NCBI GenBank assembly: GCA_024402655.1
Contig: JAKSTH010000005.1
Coordinates: 1 to 50,479, forward strand
From: Treponema sp.
GTDB taxonomy: Bacteria > Spirochaetota > Spirochaetia > Treponematales > Treponemataceae
Length of the DNA: 50,479 nucleotides
Reading direction: 5' to 3'
The number at the start of each line of letters is the position of its first letter. The first letter of the stretch is position 1. The notes under the pieces were generated by a model. It did not search any database, had not been told where the DNA came from, and saw only the letters and a list, made by a program, of their open reading frames with translations. This document shows, piece after piece, positions 17,958 through 26,252 of the stretch. Position numbers and translations under genes: made by a program.

Positions 17958-18209
17958 ATGGAAATGGAACCAAGAGAAGTAAAAATCCACGGTATCTACC
18001 GTCACTTTAAGAACAAATATTACATCGTAGAAGATGTTGCTTATCATTCAGAAACCAAAGAGGAATACGTTGTGTATCGTCGTCTTTATGATGACAATTC
18101 TCTCTGGATTCGTGAGAAGCAGATGTTTTTGAGCGAAGTAGACCATGAAAAATATCCAGACGTAAACCAGCGATGGCGATTTGAACTTGTAGAGGATGTA
18201 GGGAAGTAA
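17958..18209 (+). CDS. DUF1653 small protein
   Basis: 83 residues almost filled by the DUF1653 domain: GIYRHFKNKYY, the HSETKEEYVVYRRLY core and LWIREKQMF. The function is unknown; the fold is predicted to be a small beta-barrel. It is followed by the lipoprotein gene with 1 nt between, and lies 44 nt after the DUF4238 gene. These three small genes look like passengers at the end of the island rather than defence components. Confidence 0.85.
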   Translation: MEMEPREVKIHGIYRHFKNKYYIVEDVAYHSETKEEYVVYRRLYDDNSLWIREKQMFLSEVDHEKYPDVNQRWRFELVEDVGK

Positions 18210-18210
18210 A

Positions 18211-18666
18211 ATGAAAAAATCACTCTTTACAATCTTTGCATTATGCCTCCTCTCATTTTCAGCATGTGCACAATCATCAAAATCTACAGGTGACAAAACT
18301 ATGGGAACAACAATAAACGTAACTGTAAATGGCGTAACAAAAACAGCAACTCTGGTTGATAATGTTGCAACAAAAGCTCTTCTTGAACTTCTTGCAAAAG
18401 GCAATGTAACTGTAAAAACCGATGACTACGGCGGATTTGAAAAAGTCGGAACTTTCGGAACAAAACTTCCAACAGCCAATTCCCAGATTGATACAGTTCC
18501 AGGAGACATCGTTCTTTATCAGGGAAACAATATCAGTTTCTTCTATGACAATAACGGCTGGAGTTACACAATGCTTGGTAAGCTTGATATTGCCGATGTA
18601 AAGGAAATCAAAACTTCCCTTGCAGCAGGGAAGGGCAAGACTGATATTATTCTGAGTCTGAAGTAG
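18211..18666 (+). CDS. Cyclophilin-like-fold lipoprotein
   Basis: 151 residues with a signal peptide ending in a lipobox (LLSFSAC, Cys at 19), so it should be lipid-anchored outside the inner membrane. The rest (about 33-150) matches the cyclophilin-like domain found in small secreted proteins: an INVTVNGVTKTATL start, an YGGFEKVG loop, and VPGDIVLYQGNNISFFYDNNGWSYTMLGK. That fold is cyclophilin-related, but the prolyl-isomerase catalytic arginine is not evident, so enzyme activity is doubtful. It is transcribed with the DUF1653 gene. Confidence 0.75.
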   Translation: MKKSLFTIFALCLLSFSACAQSSKSTGDKTMGTTINVTVNGVTKTATLVDNVATKALLELLAKGNVTVKTDDYGGFEKVGTFGTKLPTANSQIDTVPGDIVLYQGNNISFFYDNNGWSYTMLGKLDIADVKEIKTSLAAGKGKTDIILSLK

Positions 18667-18674
18667 GGAAAAAT

Positions 18675-18857
18675 ATGAAAATTGAATCAAAAAAATGGAA
18701 TTGGACTCGTGAGCCTAAAGATTATTCCATCACCGATGACAAAATTGAAATCATAACTGCATCTCATACAGACTTATGGCAGAGAACTTATTATCACTTT
18801 AGAAATGACAATGCACCTGGATGCTTTAAGCAATTCCGTATTCTTTTTCTGAAATAA
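18675..18857 (+). pseudogene. Truncated DUF1349 (regulation-of-enolase-1-like) gene
   Basis: The first 48 or so residues (WNWTREPKDYSITDDKIEI, HTDLWQRTYYHFRNDNAP) match the beginning of DUF1349, a jelly-roll domain of about 180-200 residues. The match ends abruptly after NDNAP (about 18818) and the remaining 12 codons look non-homologous before a stop. The rest of the gene is absent, so this is a deletion remnant. It follows the lipoprotein gene by 8 nt with its own RBS. Confidence 0.7.
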
Positions 18858-18930
18858 GAATCATAAGCTGCTCAAGATTATATTCTGGAACAAGACAAGT
18901 TTCTGGCGTGCCCATGAAGAAATAAAGTTT
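18826..18930 (-). pseudogene. Possible 3' remnant of an unidentified gene
   Basis: Read on the minus strand, 18930 to 18826 gives about 34 codons (KLYFFMGTPETCLVPEYN...) ending at a TAA, with amino-acid use typical of real coding sequence. It stops upstream at a TGA and meets the truncated DUF1349 gene at its other end. It is most simply the tail of a gene destroyed by the same rearrangement. I cannot name the family. Confidence 0.3.
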
Positions 18931-19130
18931 GATTCAGTTTTCTGATTTTTCTTTTTAAAAACTATTTTTTAAAAGAATTCAAAAATACTATTCTTTAAAT
19001 ATGAAAGACGGAAAACCAGAATCACTTGCAGAGTAAACGTAAATTTAATTTGCGGATACTTTAGGACTGATACTATTTTTGTTTTATAAGTCTCCGAAAA
19101 TTTAATTAAATTATCTAGAGTACAGTCTCA
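18931..19130. other. Degraded intergenic spacer
   Basis: No gene recognised. AT-rich with multiple stops in all frames; probably debris from the deletion that truncated the DUF1349 gene. Confidence 0.4.
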
Positions 19131-19889
19131 TTATTTTCCTACAGCTTTTAATTTATTAAAAATATTCTGATATAAATAATAAATTTTATCTTTTATTGAA
19201 ACATGATGGTATGTATAAACGGTTTTTATATTTCCATCAAATTCGTATTCATACCAACATTCTTCTCCTTCATTGTCGTACTCATGAATCAGATTTCTGA
19301 ATTCATCATACTCGTACCAACTTTCAAGTTTATCTGCTCTTTTCCAATGAATTTCATTACCCTTTTCATCGTAATCAAACCAAGTTTCTTCTCCTTCATT
19401 GTTGTATTCATGAATCAGATTATTGAATTCATCATACTCGCACCAAGTTTCAAAACCATCTGCTCTTTTCCAATGAATTTCATTACCCTTTTTATCGTAA
19501 TCAGTACAAATAATTTCCTTATTACTATTATCAAACCGGTATTCTTGATTACCATAACCTTTATCATAAATTAAGTAACCATTTTCATCAAAACTCTGTT
19601 CACAGCCTTCAGAGTTTTTCCAATGAATTAAGTTACCGTTATTACTATAAGTATTTTCATATGTAATTGTTTTTTCTATTCCATTACTATAAATCTTACG
19701 TGTTAAAGTATAATTTCCTTGTTCATCATATTCATTCCAGTCTTCCCATAAACCATTTGCTTCATAAATAGTTAAATCACGAGTTGTATCAATTCTCTCA
19801 ATTAAAATCAGTTCAACTAATTTATTTTTTATTTTACCATTAACGAAGACCTTCTTTTTTAATGATTTCATAAGATCATTCTTATTCAT
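19131..19889 (-). CDS. YD-repeat-like (RHS-type short repeat) protein
   Basis: About 252 residues built from imperfect repeats of the form GNEIHWKRAD, W-x-EYDEF, NLIHEY-NEGEE. Two central copies of 42 residues are almost identical, also at the DNA level (126-bp period, 19261 and 19387 starting the same block). The tyrosine-aspartate-glycine spacing is that of YD/RHS beta-strand repeats, but there is no signal peptide, no RHS core and no toxin tip, so it resembles stand-alone antitoxin- or scaffold-like repeat proteins. ATG at 19889 is preferred because AGGA lies 9 nt upstream; 19895 is the alternative. It lies downstream of and in line with the WYL gene, 120 nt away. Confidence 0.6.
   Translation of the reverse strand: MNKNDLMKSLKKKVFVNGKIKNKLVELILIERIDTTRDLTIYEANGLWEDWNEYDEQGNYTLTRKIYSNGIEKTITYENTYSNNGNLIHWKNSEGCEQSFDENGYLIYDKGYGNQEYRFDNSNKEIICTDYDKKGNEIHWKRADGFETWCEYDEFNNLIHEYNNEGEETWFDYDEKGNEIHWKRADKLESWYEYDEFRNLIHEYDNEGEECWYEYEFDGNIKTVYTYHHVSIKDKIYYLYQNIFNKLKAVGK
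19261..19512. repeat. Two tandem 126-bp coding repeats
   Basis: The block starting TCTTCTCCTT recurs at 19261 and 19387, with few differences over a full 126-bp period. The repeat encodes the 42-residue units of the YD-like protein and is in frame, so copy number could change without breaking the gene. Confidence 0.7.
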
Positions 19890-20015
19890 ATCCATTTTCC
19901 TAGTTATAAAAATTATTTAAGCATATATCTTCTTAGATATTCTTTTCGATTTGTATCTGTAAATGTTATTTTTTCGTAAAATTTACGTTTACACCATAAG
20001 AGAGTTTTCATTGTT

Positions 20016-20996
20016 TTACTTTGCTATTCTTGCCATTTCTGAAATTTCCCATTTCCAATCTTCTACAAACCAGTCAGGAGAAACTGGTTTTGCATTATGT
20101 CCGAATGTCATAAGCCATTCCTCAATTCTGTAATATTGAGTTGAAGAGAAAGTTGCTATTGTTGTATTTCTAGTGTCGTCTTCCTCAAGTTTTTCATCAT
20201 CAGCAAGTACCATTTCACGGATAACAGCCCTGGCATCTCCATAAAACTCTATTTTAAATTCATGTATTTCATCAGTAAAGAAGGCACCAAATTTTCCGCC
20301 CCCACATCTGGTTTCAAAAGCATAATCACCTGGAAGTTCAAAATCAGAATCTGTTATAACAAGGTTCTTTATTCTTGTTATTGAAAATAATCTTTCTGCA
20401 TTTCTTTCTTCAGAAAAGCCGAAAAGAAAAATACCGTCATCCATAAGTAACTGATAAGGTCGAACACGACGATGGGTAGTTTCTGTATTCCACCTGCCAT
20501 TGTAGTCAAATTCAATTACCTTATTTTCCTTAATAGCTTCCCAGATTGTATTCCAAATCAATTTATCATATTTAATCTGTGGTCTGGCCGGCAAAGCAAT
20601 TCTGTTTACATAATCAGGTTCATGATTTTTAATAACGCTTTGCGACAATAAATCAATGATATTTTTTGCATCTTCATAAAGTGGTGTGTCTTTGAAATGA
20701 CTAAGTAGAATCTTTGCACTTGCGATAACTTCAACATCTTCATCACTTAAGCTGTAATTCGGCATATCGAATTTTTCATAGTAATAATAACCGCGTTCTG
20801 ATGAATTGTAAGCAATAGGAGCCATCATTGAGTCACGCATAAATTCAATATCTCTACTAATTGTTATAACACTTGTTTCCAGTTCAGATGCAAGTTCATT
20901 CGTATTAGGATATGTTCCTGAAAGAATTTTTTTATGTATTTTTGAAATCCTTACAAGTTGAGGATGATTCATTGATTTTCTTTTTGTTTTTGCCAT
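20016..20996 (-). CDS. WYL-domain transcriptional regulator
   Basis: 326 residues. The N-terminal helix-turn-helix (about 10-70) has NTNELASELETSVITISRDIEFMR, the DeoR/HTH_11 pattern. The WYL domain (about 145-215) has IEFDYNGR, RRVRPYQLLMDDGIFLFGF and RLFSITRIKNL; the signature W-Y-L itself reads I-F-L. A C-terminal WCX-like segment follows. WYL domains sense small ligands or nucleic acid; DriD of Caulobacter binds ssDNA, and BrxR/CapW control phage-defence genes. A perfect inverted repeat lies in its own promoter and five more copies lie upstream of neighbouring genes, so it is the likely master regulator of about 12 kb. RBS AAGGAG precedes the ATG. Confidence 0.88.
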   Translation of the reverse strand: MAKTKRKSMNHPQLVRISKIHKKILSGTYPNTNELASELETSVITISRDIEFMRDSMMAPIAYNSSERGYYYYEKFDMPNYSLSDEDVEVIASAKILLSHFKDTPLYEDAKNIIDLLSQSVIKNHEPDYVNRIALPARPQIKYDKLIWNTIWEAIKENKVIEFDYNGRWNTETTHRRVRPYQLLMDDGIFLFGFSEERNAERLFSITRIKNLVITDSDFELPGDYAFETRCGGGKFGAFFTDEIHEFKIEFYGDARAVIREMVLADDEKLEEDDTRNTTIATFSSTQYYRIEEWLMTFGHNAKPVSPDWFVEDWKWEISEMARIAK

Positions 20997-21038
20997 ATGA
21001 AAAAAACTCCTTTATAAGATTACATTATAACATAGGTA

Positions 21039-21057
21039 TCTATCAATTCATGATAGA
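21039..21057 (-). promoter_or_regulatory. Operator A, in the WYL regulator's own promoter
   Basis: TCTATCA-ATTCA-TGATAGA: perfect 7-bp arms, 5-nt spacer. Read toward the WYL gene, the operator is followed after 9 nt by an extended -10, TGTTATAAT (TATAAT at 21024-21029). It would allow autoregulation. Confidence 0.8.
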
Positions 21058-21101
21058 CTAAAGAAAGAAAACTCAAAATAAAATTTGTATTTTTAGAATG
21101 G

Positions 21102-21136
21102 TCTATCATTATCTGAAAGACTGGAGTGTATATACT
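21102..21136 (+). promoter_or_regulatory. Operator B and promoter of the GyrA-like/MoxR/VWA operon
   Basis: Operator TCTATCA-TTATC-TGAAAGA (21102-21120), one mismatch from a perfect inverted repeat, then exactly 10 nt to the -10 hexamer TATACT (21131-21136). No usable -35 hexamer is present; the operator occupies its place. The leader to the ATG at 21240 is about 100 nt. Confidence 0.75.
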
Positions 21137-21239
21137 ATATGAGAAGAAATTAAATTCCAAAATCAGTATAAAAATAGTATTCAAAAAATTAAAAGGTTAA
21201 TTATTAAACTGGAATTCAAAAGGTATGGAAGAATAGAGA

Positions 21240-22364
21240 ATGGAAGATTTATTAGAATTTTATAATGAACTAATGGATGAACATATTCCTTCGGGAAATG
21301 ATGGATTAAATTTAATTGAAAGAAGAATTCTTCTTGAAGTATTGAACTCAACTGAAGATACAGAAAATTGCAGGAAATTGATAATTAATGTTCTTCAGAG
21401 AATGAGAAATAAAATAGACAAATATATATGTCGAATTACATGCAATGATTGGTTAAGATATTCTCTTATTAGCGGAAAGGGTGAATTCGGAGATATTCAT
21501 TCTGGAAATTTAGCAGTACTTCCTGTTTATAGAGATTTATCAAAGAAAGGTTTAGTCAGCACATTTACTCCAAATTTAAAGGGGCCTAAAATTTATAATT
21601 TCACAAAAGCTGAACTACAGAATTCAGATTATAATCCCTTTATAGAGGAAAATAGGGAGCCCTTATGGCTAGATTCTGCTTTTCCAAATCTTTTATGTAA
21701 TGGTTCTTCAGATATAAATGATGGTTTTTTTGATGAAATGTCAGAAAAAATTATTTTTCCGCACAACATAAATAATATTTGTGCAGTTATAGATGCTGTA
21801 ATTGATAATCCTGATATTTCAGTTGAAGAATTAGTTTCAATTATTGAAGGTCCTGATTTTCCAACCGGCGGAGTAATTTATTCAAAAGACTTGTTAGAAA
21901 TTTATAAAACGGGAACAGGTAAAATTAATATTCGCGGGAAATATATAATTCAAGGAAATCATATATTTATAACAGAAGTTCCATACCTTTCTTCAAATAT
22001 TTCTATTATAAAAAAATTGCAAAATGAATTTATATCTGAAATAGAAAGTATATATGATGAATCTTGTAATAGAAATCCTGTACAAATAAATATTGAGTTA
22101 AAGAAAGAAACGGATATTAATTTTTTTGTAAAAAAATTAGAGAACAGTAAAGCTTTTAATAAAACTTTATTGATTGAGAATAAAGTCTTAGTTGATTTAG
22201 AACCTAAAATAGTAAATCTCCGAGAAATGATAGATCTGTATCTAAATAATAGATATCAAATTTTACAAGGAACATTAGATGAAAAGAACAGCACTATTAA
22301 AGCACAACTTAATGCTTTGAAAGAAAAATATGGTGATCCAAGACGAACTCAAATAATTATATAA
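21240..22364 (+). CDS. Miniature GyrA/ParC-like topoisomerase A subunit
   Basis: 374 residues, against about 800 in GyrA, yet clearly of that family. DGLNLIERRIL (21-31) matches the start of the breakage-reunion domain and GKGEFGDIHSGN (79-90) the GxGNFG region. FPNLLCNGSSDI (148-159) keeps the DNA-bending isoleucine position; FPHNINNICAVIDAVIDNPDI and IEGPDFPTGGVI (202-213) follow, then FITEVPY and IYDES. The active-site Arg-Tyr pair is altered: the best candidate tyrosine is Y97 in LPVYRDLS, without the arginine. After residue 350 the sequence jumps to KEKYGDPRRT, the end motif of the GyrA core, so the coiled coil and C-gate (about 130 residues) are missing, as is the DNA-wrapping C-terminal domain. 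First gene of the operon; no GyrB partner nearby. DNA binding is likely, strand passage is not. Confidence 0.83.
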   Translation: MEDLLEFYNELMDEHIPSGNDGLNLIERRILLEVLNSTEDTENCRKLIINVLQRMRNKIDKYICRITCNDWLRYSLISGKGEFGDIHSGNLAVLPVYRDLSKKGLVSTFTPNLKGPKIYNFTKAELQNSDYNPFIEENREPLWLDSAFPNLLCNGSSDINDGFFDEMSEKIIFPHNINNICAVIDAVIDNPDISVEELVSIIEGPDFPTGGVIYSKDLLEIYKTGTGKINIRGKYIIQGNHIFITEVPYLSSNISIIKKLQNEFISEIESIYDESCNRNPVQINIELKKETDINFFVKKLENSKAFNKTLLIENKVLVDLEPKIVNLREMIDLYLNNRYQILQGTLDEKNSTIKAQLNALKEKYGDPRRTQIII

Positions 22365-22387
22365 TGCTAATATTTCAGAGGAAGCAA

Positions 22388-22747
22388 ATGATTTCAGATC
22401 CATTTATAAATCCTGATGTGGAAGACAATAAAAAATATGAAATACCAGAATTCGCAATTTTTGGGTATGAAACGGATATGTCCATTACAGATTTGATACA
22501 GTTAGGTTTTACTGAAATAAACCAAGTATTGGAAATCAATTATCATTATATCCTTTTATATGCACTTGGATGGTTGTTCTACGAAAAAGCAGATTTTGCC
22601 CAAGCTTATTTTGATGATATTGAGTTTGATGATCCAAAATTTGAAATCGAATGTGACAAGGCAGCCTTAAAGTATTTTACGGAAGCTTCGTATCAAGGAT
22701 ATGAAAAAGCTTTAGAAATGAAGATATTTATGCAAAATGAATATTAA
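22388..22747 (+). CDS. Hypothetical protein in the GyrA-like/MoxR operon
   Basis: About 119 residues, acidic, no recognised domain. A stretch near the C-terminus (KAALKYFTEASYQGYEKALEMK) resembles a single Sel1/TPR-type helical hairpin, which would suit an adaptor. The ATG at 22388 is chosen because AGAGGAAG lies just upstream; a start at 22364 overlaps the GyrA-like stop by one base but has no RBS. It lies between the GyrA-like and MoxR genes, so it is probably a component of the same complex. Confidence 0.65.
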   Translation: MISDPFINPDVEDNKKYEIPEFAIFGYETDMSITDLIQLGFTEINQVLEINYHYILLYALGWLFYEKADFAQAYFDDIEFDDPKFEIECDKAALKYFTEASYQGYEKALEMKIFMQNEY

Positions 22748-22801
22748 ATAGGACAGTTTCTGTTTTGTATTCTTTAGTTTTGATTTTGAGAGAGGAAATG
22801 A

Positions 22802-23881
22802 ATGATAATTGATACAAATCAGCTTTATACAATTCTGGAAGATACTCCAGATGATCAGAATATTATGCTTGTTGGAAAGCACGGTATTGGAAAATCTCAA
22901 ATTCTCACTGAATATTATTCTAAAAAAGGAATGCAGGTAATAACTTTATTTCTTGGACAGATGAATGACCCTGGAGATATCATAGGTCTGCCTGATAAAA
23001 ATGAAAAAACTAATAAAACAGAGTTCCTTCTTCCATATTGGTTTCCTACAGATAATAAACCGATTATACTTTTTCTTGATGAGTTAAATCGTGCACGTCC
23101 AGAAGTACTTCAGACTATTATGGATTTAACCTTAAACCGTAAACTTGCAGGTAAAACTTTACCAGAAGGAAGTAGAATCGTAAGTGCTGTAAATGATGGA
23201 ATAGACTATCAGCTTACTGAATTGGATCCGGCACTTGTCAGTCGTTTTAATATCTATGAATTTGATCCTACAGTGGATGATTGGCTCTCCTGGGCATGTG
23301 CTAATAATTTAGATCATAGAATTATTAGTTTTATTCAGGATAATCCAGATTACCTTGATGGGGACAGCACATATCGTCAGGAAGCAGGATTAAACAGAAC
23401 ACCTGATAGAAGAAGCTGGAAACGCGCTTCTGATGTTATGAAAAAATATAAAGTTCTTACAGATGATAAAAAAGCAATTTTTACTGGAATTGTAGGACAA
23501 GTTGCCACACGTTTATTATTTGAACATGTAAATTCTCACAGAATTCCAGGAGCAAAACAGATTCTTTTAGAAGACTTTGAGGATTGCATCACAGCATTAG
23601 AAGACTTATCCGTGCCTGAGTTGTGTACGGTTAATACTAACTTATTCAATTTTATAGATTCAAAATCTTATTTAAAGACTAAGAAGAAGAGTATAGCAAA
23701 GAACCTTGAACTCTATTATGACTTTCTTATTGATAATACATATAGCGAAGCCGTAGGCCATTTAGTAAGTCTTTGTTCTTCAGAAAAATATCCTGAAAGT
23801 TTGTTTTTTATAACAATGGAATGCCGCAAACTTTATGAAAAATTATTGGAATTTATGAATGGCGACAACTCAGAAAATTAA
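22802..23881 (+). CDS. MoxR-type AAA+ ATPase
   Basis: 359 residues. Walker A GKHGIGKS (25-32), Walker B IILFLDE (88-94), sensor asparagine N131 in SAVND and arginine finger R148 in PALVSRFN form a complete AAA+ set of the MoxR class. The GQMNDPGDIIGLP insert is typical of this branch. MoxR ATPases act as chaperones that remodel a partner and nearly always pair with a von Willebrand factor A protein, encoded here in the next gene with a 23-nt overlap. In this operon the obvious client is the GyrA-like protein or the DNA it holds; that is inference. RBS GAGAGGAA. Confidence 0.9.
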   Translation: MIIDTNQLYTILEDTPDDQNIMLVGKHGIGKSQILTEYYSKKGMQVITLFLGQMNDPGDIIGLPDKNEKTNKTEFLLPYWFPTDNKPIILFLDELNRARPEVLQTIMDLTLNRKLAGKTLPEGSRIVSAVNDGIDYQLTELDPALVSRFNIYEFDPTVDDWLSWACANNLDHRIISFIQDNPDYLDGDSTYRQEAGLNRTPDRRSWKRASDVMKKYKVLTDDKKAIFTGIVGQVATRLLFEHVNSHRIPGAKQILLEDFEDCITALEDLSVPELCTVNTNLFNFIDSKSYLKTKKKSIAKNLELYYDFLIDNTYSEAVGHLVSLCSSEKYPESLFFITMECRKLYEKLLEFMNGDNSEN

Positions 23882-25184
23882 GACAATAATTGACCGCTGG
23901 TTTATAACAGAACCACTCCTTTTTTCAGCTTACTGTACTCATGAACTTGTTGAAAATCCTGAAATGGGTATTCCGTTTCGAACAGGTAAGAGAAAAATTG
24001 AGTACTCACCTAGAATAATTGAAAAATTAGAATTAGATAAAGTTGAAGAATGGCTGAAACTAGAGATATATAGAATTTTATTAGGACATCCATATCAACG
24101 TATTCCTAAGGGTGCAGAAAAGAAAAAAAATATTCTTCTCATGGCAAGTGATGTAACCATAAATCATTTTTATAAAGCGAAAGTTGATACAAGTGGTGTT
24201 AGATTTTTTAAGGATTATGCAATTCTATTTGGCATGACACATCCATTAGGATATCGTTATGACAAAAGGTCAGACGAATATCAGTTTTTTGAAAGGAATT
24301 TGAGAATTAATGATGATGAAAAAAGTCCGCATTTTGGTGATTTAGAAACGGTTGATGATTTGCCTTTTGAGCAATGGTATAAATGGGTTAATTTTCTTGT
24401 TAGTTGGAGAGCAAATGGTTCAGGGGAGGATCAAAATACTGGGTCCGAAAGAGAAGAAGTAGATAAGTCAGATAAAAAACCTTCTGATAAATATGATTTT
24501 TCTACTGGTGCCGACTTATGGCAGGAAGATGATGAAGTATTATTTCAGGTTCACGAAACAATAAACAAAGCTGCAAATCAGAAAGAATGGGGAAAAATTA
24601 ATGCTGATTTAAAATCAGAAATTATTGCTAATACTTGTGTTCCAGTTGATTACAGAAAGATTTTAAATAGATTCAAATCTTCTATTTTGGCCTCAAATCG
24701 TAGCCTAACCAGAATGCGCCCTAATCGTCGTTTTGGTTACAGACAGATGGGGTGTCGTTATGAGAAAAAATCAAAAATTCTTATTGCTGTTGATGTAAGT
24801 GGTTCAGTTAGTGATGAAAACCTGAATCAGTTTTTCTCAATAATCAAAGAGTTTTTTAAATACGGAATTGATAAACTGGATGTACTTCAATTTGATTCAA
24901 GAACAAGTAAACCTATACAGCTTAAAAGAAATTTTGAAAAGATGAAGATAGTTGGCCGAGGAGGAACTGATTTTAATCCGCCCATGAAATTTTATCTGGA
25001 GCATTCAGAATATGATGGAATGATTATTTTTACTGATGGATGTGGTAATAAGCCTGTTTATGAAACAAAAAGAAAAATGAATGTTGTTTGGATTCTTATA
25101 AATAAAAAGGATTATGAAGCTGCTAATCTATGGATAAGTAATCTTAAGGGTAACCTGGCCACATATATTCCAATGGAGGATTAG
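23859..25184 (+). CDS. VWA-domain protein with DUF2201-like N-terminus
   Basis: 441 residues. The C-terminal VWA domain has an intact metal-ion site: D312-x-S314-x-S316 (DVSGSVS), T370 in GRGGTDFNPP and D393 in FTDG. The N-terminal part (about 10-130), with LGHPYQRI and ASDVTINHFY, matches the metallopeptidase-like N-terminal domain of DUF2201 proteins, but the HExxH motif is degenerate, so protease activity is unlikely. A charged linker (about 186-215) separates the two. It is the partner of the preceding MoxR ATPase; start codons overlap. Such MoxR-VWA pairs also occur at the core of several anti-phage or conflict systems. Confidence 0.85.
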   Translation: MATTQKIKTIIDRWFITEPLLFSAYCTHELVENPEMGIPFRTGKRKIEYSPRIIEKLELDKVEEWLKLEIYRILLGHPYQRIPKGAEKKKNILLMASDVTINHFYKAKVDTSGVRFFKDYAILFGMTHPLGYRYDKRSDEYQFFERNLRINDDEKSPHFGDLETVDDLPFEQWYKWVNFLVSWRANGSGEDQNTGSEREEVDKSDKKPSDKYDFSTGADLWQEDDEVLFQVHETINKAANQKEWGKINADLKSEIIANTCVPVDYRKILNRFKSSILASNRSLTRMRPNRRFGYRQMGCRYEKKSKILIAVDVSGSVSDENLNQFFSIIKEFFKYGIDKLDVLQFDSRTSKPIQLKRNFEKMKIVGRGGTDFNPPMKFYLEHSEYDGMIIFTDGCGNKPVYETKRKMNVVWILINKKDYEAANLWISNLKGNLATYIPMED

Positions 25185-25188
25185 TATT

Positions 25189-25788
25189 ATGAATGCAGAA
25201 GATGAAATCGAATGTATATATTGGGAGAAAGTCTTTGATTCACTTTGTTATCATAATCGGGAAAGTTCTCGGATTAATCTACCTGTTAATGAATATCGAA
25301 ATCAGCTTGAGGTTATATTTGAAGGCTTTGATGCAGATTTTATTGAAAACGAGCATAGTATTAGTATTAGTTGTAGGTTAAGAGATAATTATAATTTATT
25401 TTTTGATTTAGGGTTAATGACGGAATCTTATAATCATATTTTTGTTCGCTTCATGAAATATATACCTAATGGAAATATACAACTCTGTAACCCGGTTTTT
25501 CATAAAGTTCCATTCTGGGAAATAAATGAATTCATTCATAATTTCGAGAATTACTTGGCGGGATTACAGGAGGAATTCACAAAGCTTCCAAGAAAAGAAA
25601 AAGTTACAAATCTTATTCTGGAAATGATAAAGGCATATTTAATAAAAAATTTTGAAGAAAAAAATACAGTTTGGAAAGTTACCTATGAAGATGGTTTATA
25701 TGTAATTTTCATTAGAGATGGTAGTGAAGTAAGAAAGATAAAACTGACAACTTCAAACTGGCGGGAAGAAATTGTGAAGTTTCTCTGA
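25189..25788 (+). CDS. Hypothetical protein ending the MoxR/VWA operon
   Basis: 199 residues, no recognised domain. It looks like a soluble alpha/beta protein with aromatic-rich strands (NIQLCNPVFHKVPFW) and a C-terminal half with lysine- and glutamate-rich helices. It begins 4 nt after the VWA gene with a GGAGG RBS, so it is co-expressed and may be a regulator, substrate or effector of the MoxR-VWA machine. It is the fifth and last gene of the operon; the next gene is convergent. Confidence 0.65.
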   Translation: MNAEDEIECIYWEKVFDSLCYHNRESSRINLPVNEYRNQLEVIFEGFDADFIENEHSISISCRLRDNYNLFFDLGLMTESYNHIFVRFMKYIPNGNIQLCNPVFHKVPFWEINEFIHNFENYLAGLQEEFTKLPRKEKVTNLILEMIKAYLIKNFEEKNTVWKVTYEDGLYVIFIRDGSEVRKIKLTTSNWREEIVKFL

Positions 25789-25799
25789 GTTTTTCTAAT

Positions 25800-26210
25800 T
25801 TAATATTTACTATCAAAAGAGCAGTTATTTATTTTATCAATAAAGCAAGATAAATTAGTACTCGTTTCTATTAACTTAGGAATTATATTGTTAGAAATTC
25901 TATTTTGAGAATATTTTTCTTGTAGAGTTTTAATGAGTTCTTCTAGTTCGGAACGTCTCTTAGAAAGATTAGTTATGAAGATTTCTAATAAGGTAATATC
26001 ATAATTGCTATTATCTATTGAGTTCCAAAATTTTTCTTCGTAAAGTTTTAATCTGCAGAAGAATTTTTCTGTTGATTGGATTTCTTTTTTTGATATACGA
26101 TTAGTAAAATCAATCTCAAAAAAGCCTATCGCACAACCAACATGAAATATAATAGAATCAATTAAGTATAAATAATTATTCATTAAAAGTTTAGTTTTAG
26201 AAACTTCCAT
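25800..26210 (-). CDS. Hypothetical helical protein downstream of the exonuclease
   Basis: 136 residues predicted to be almost entirely helical, with heptad-like spacing (KRRSELEELIKTLQEKY). No recognised family. It lies 42 nt downstream of the DnaQ-like exonuclease on the same strand, so it should be transcribed from operator D and may be its accessory protein. Confidence 0.6.
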   Translation of the reverse strand: MEVSKTKLLMNNYLYLIDSIIFHVGCAIGFFEIDFTNRISKKEIQSTEKFFCRLKLYEEKFWNSIDNSNYDITLLEIFITNLSKRRSELEELIKTLQEKYSQNRISNNIIPKLIETSTNLSCFIDKINNCSFDSKY

Positions 26211-26252
26211 TTTATTCCTTATTAAAATATCTTCTTATCATAATTTGTATTC

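Noticed and set aside
19261..19512. CRISPR-like array
   Set aside because: The repeats are 126 bp, contiguous, in frame and coding; there are no short repeats with unique spacers and no cas genes in the window.
21240..22364. Reading the GyrA-like gene as a decayed pseudogene
   Set aside because: The frame is intact, both end motifs are kept and the gene leads a regulated operon with tight spacing.
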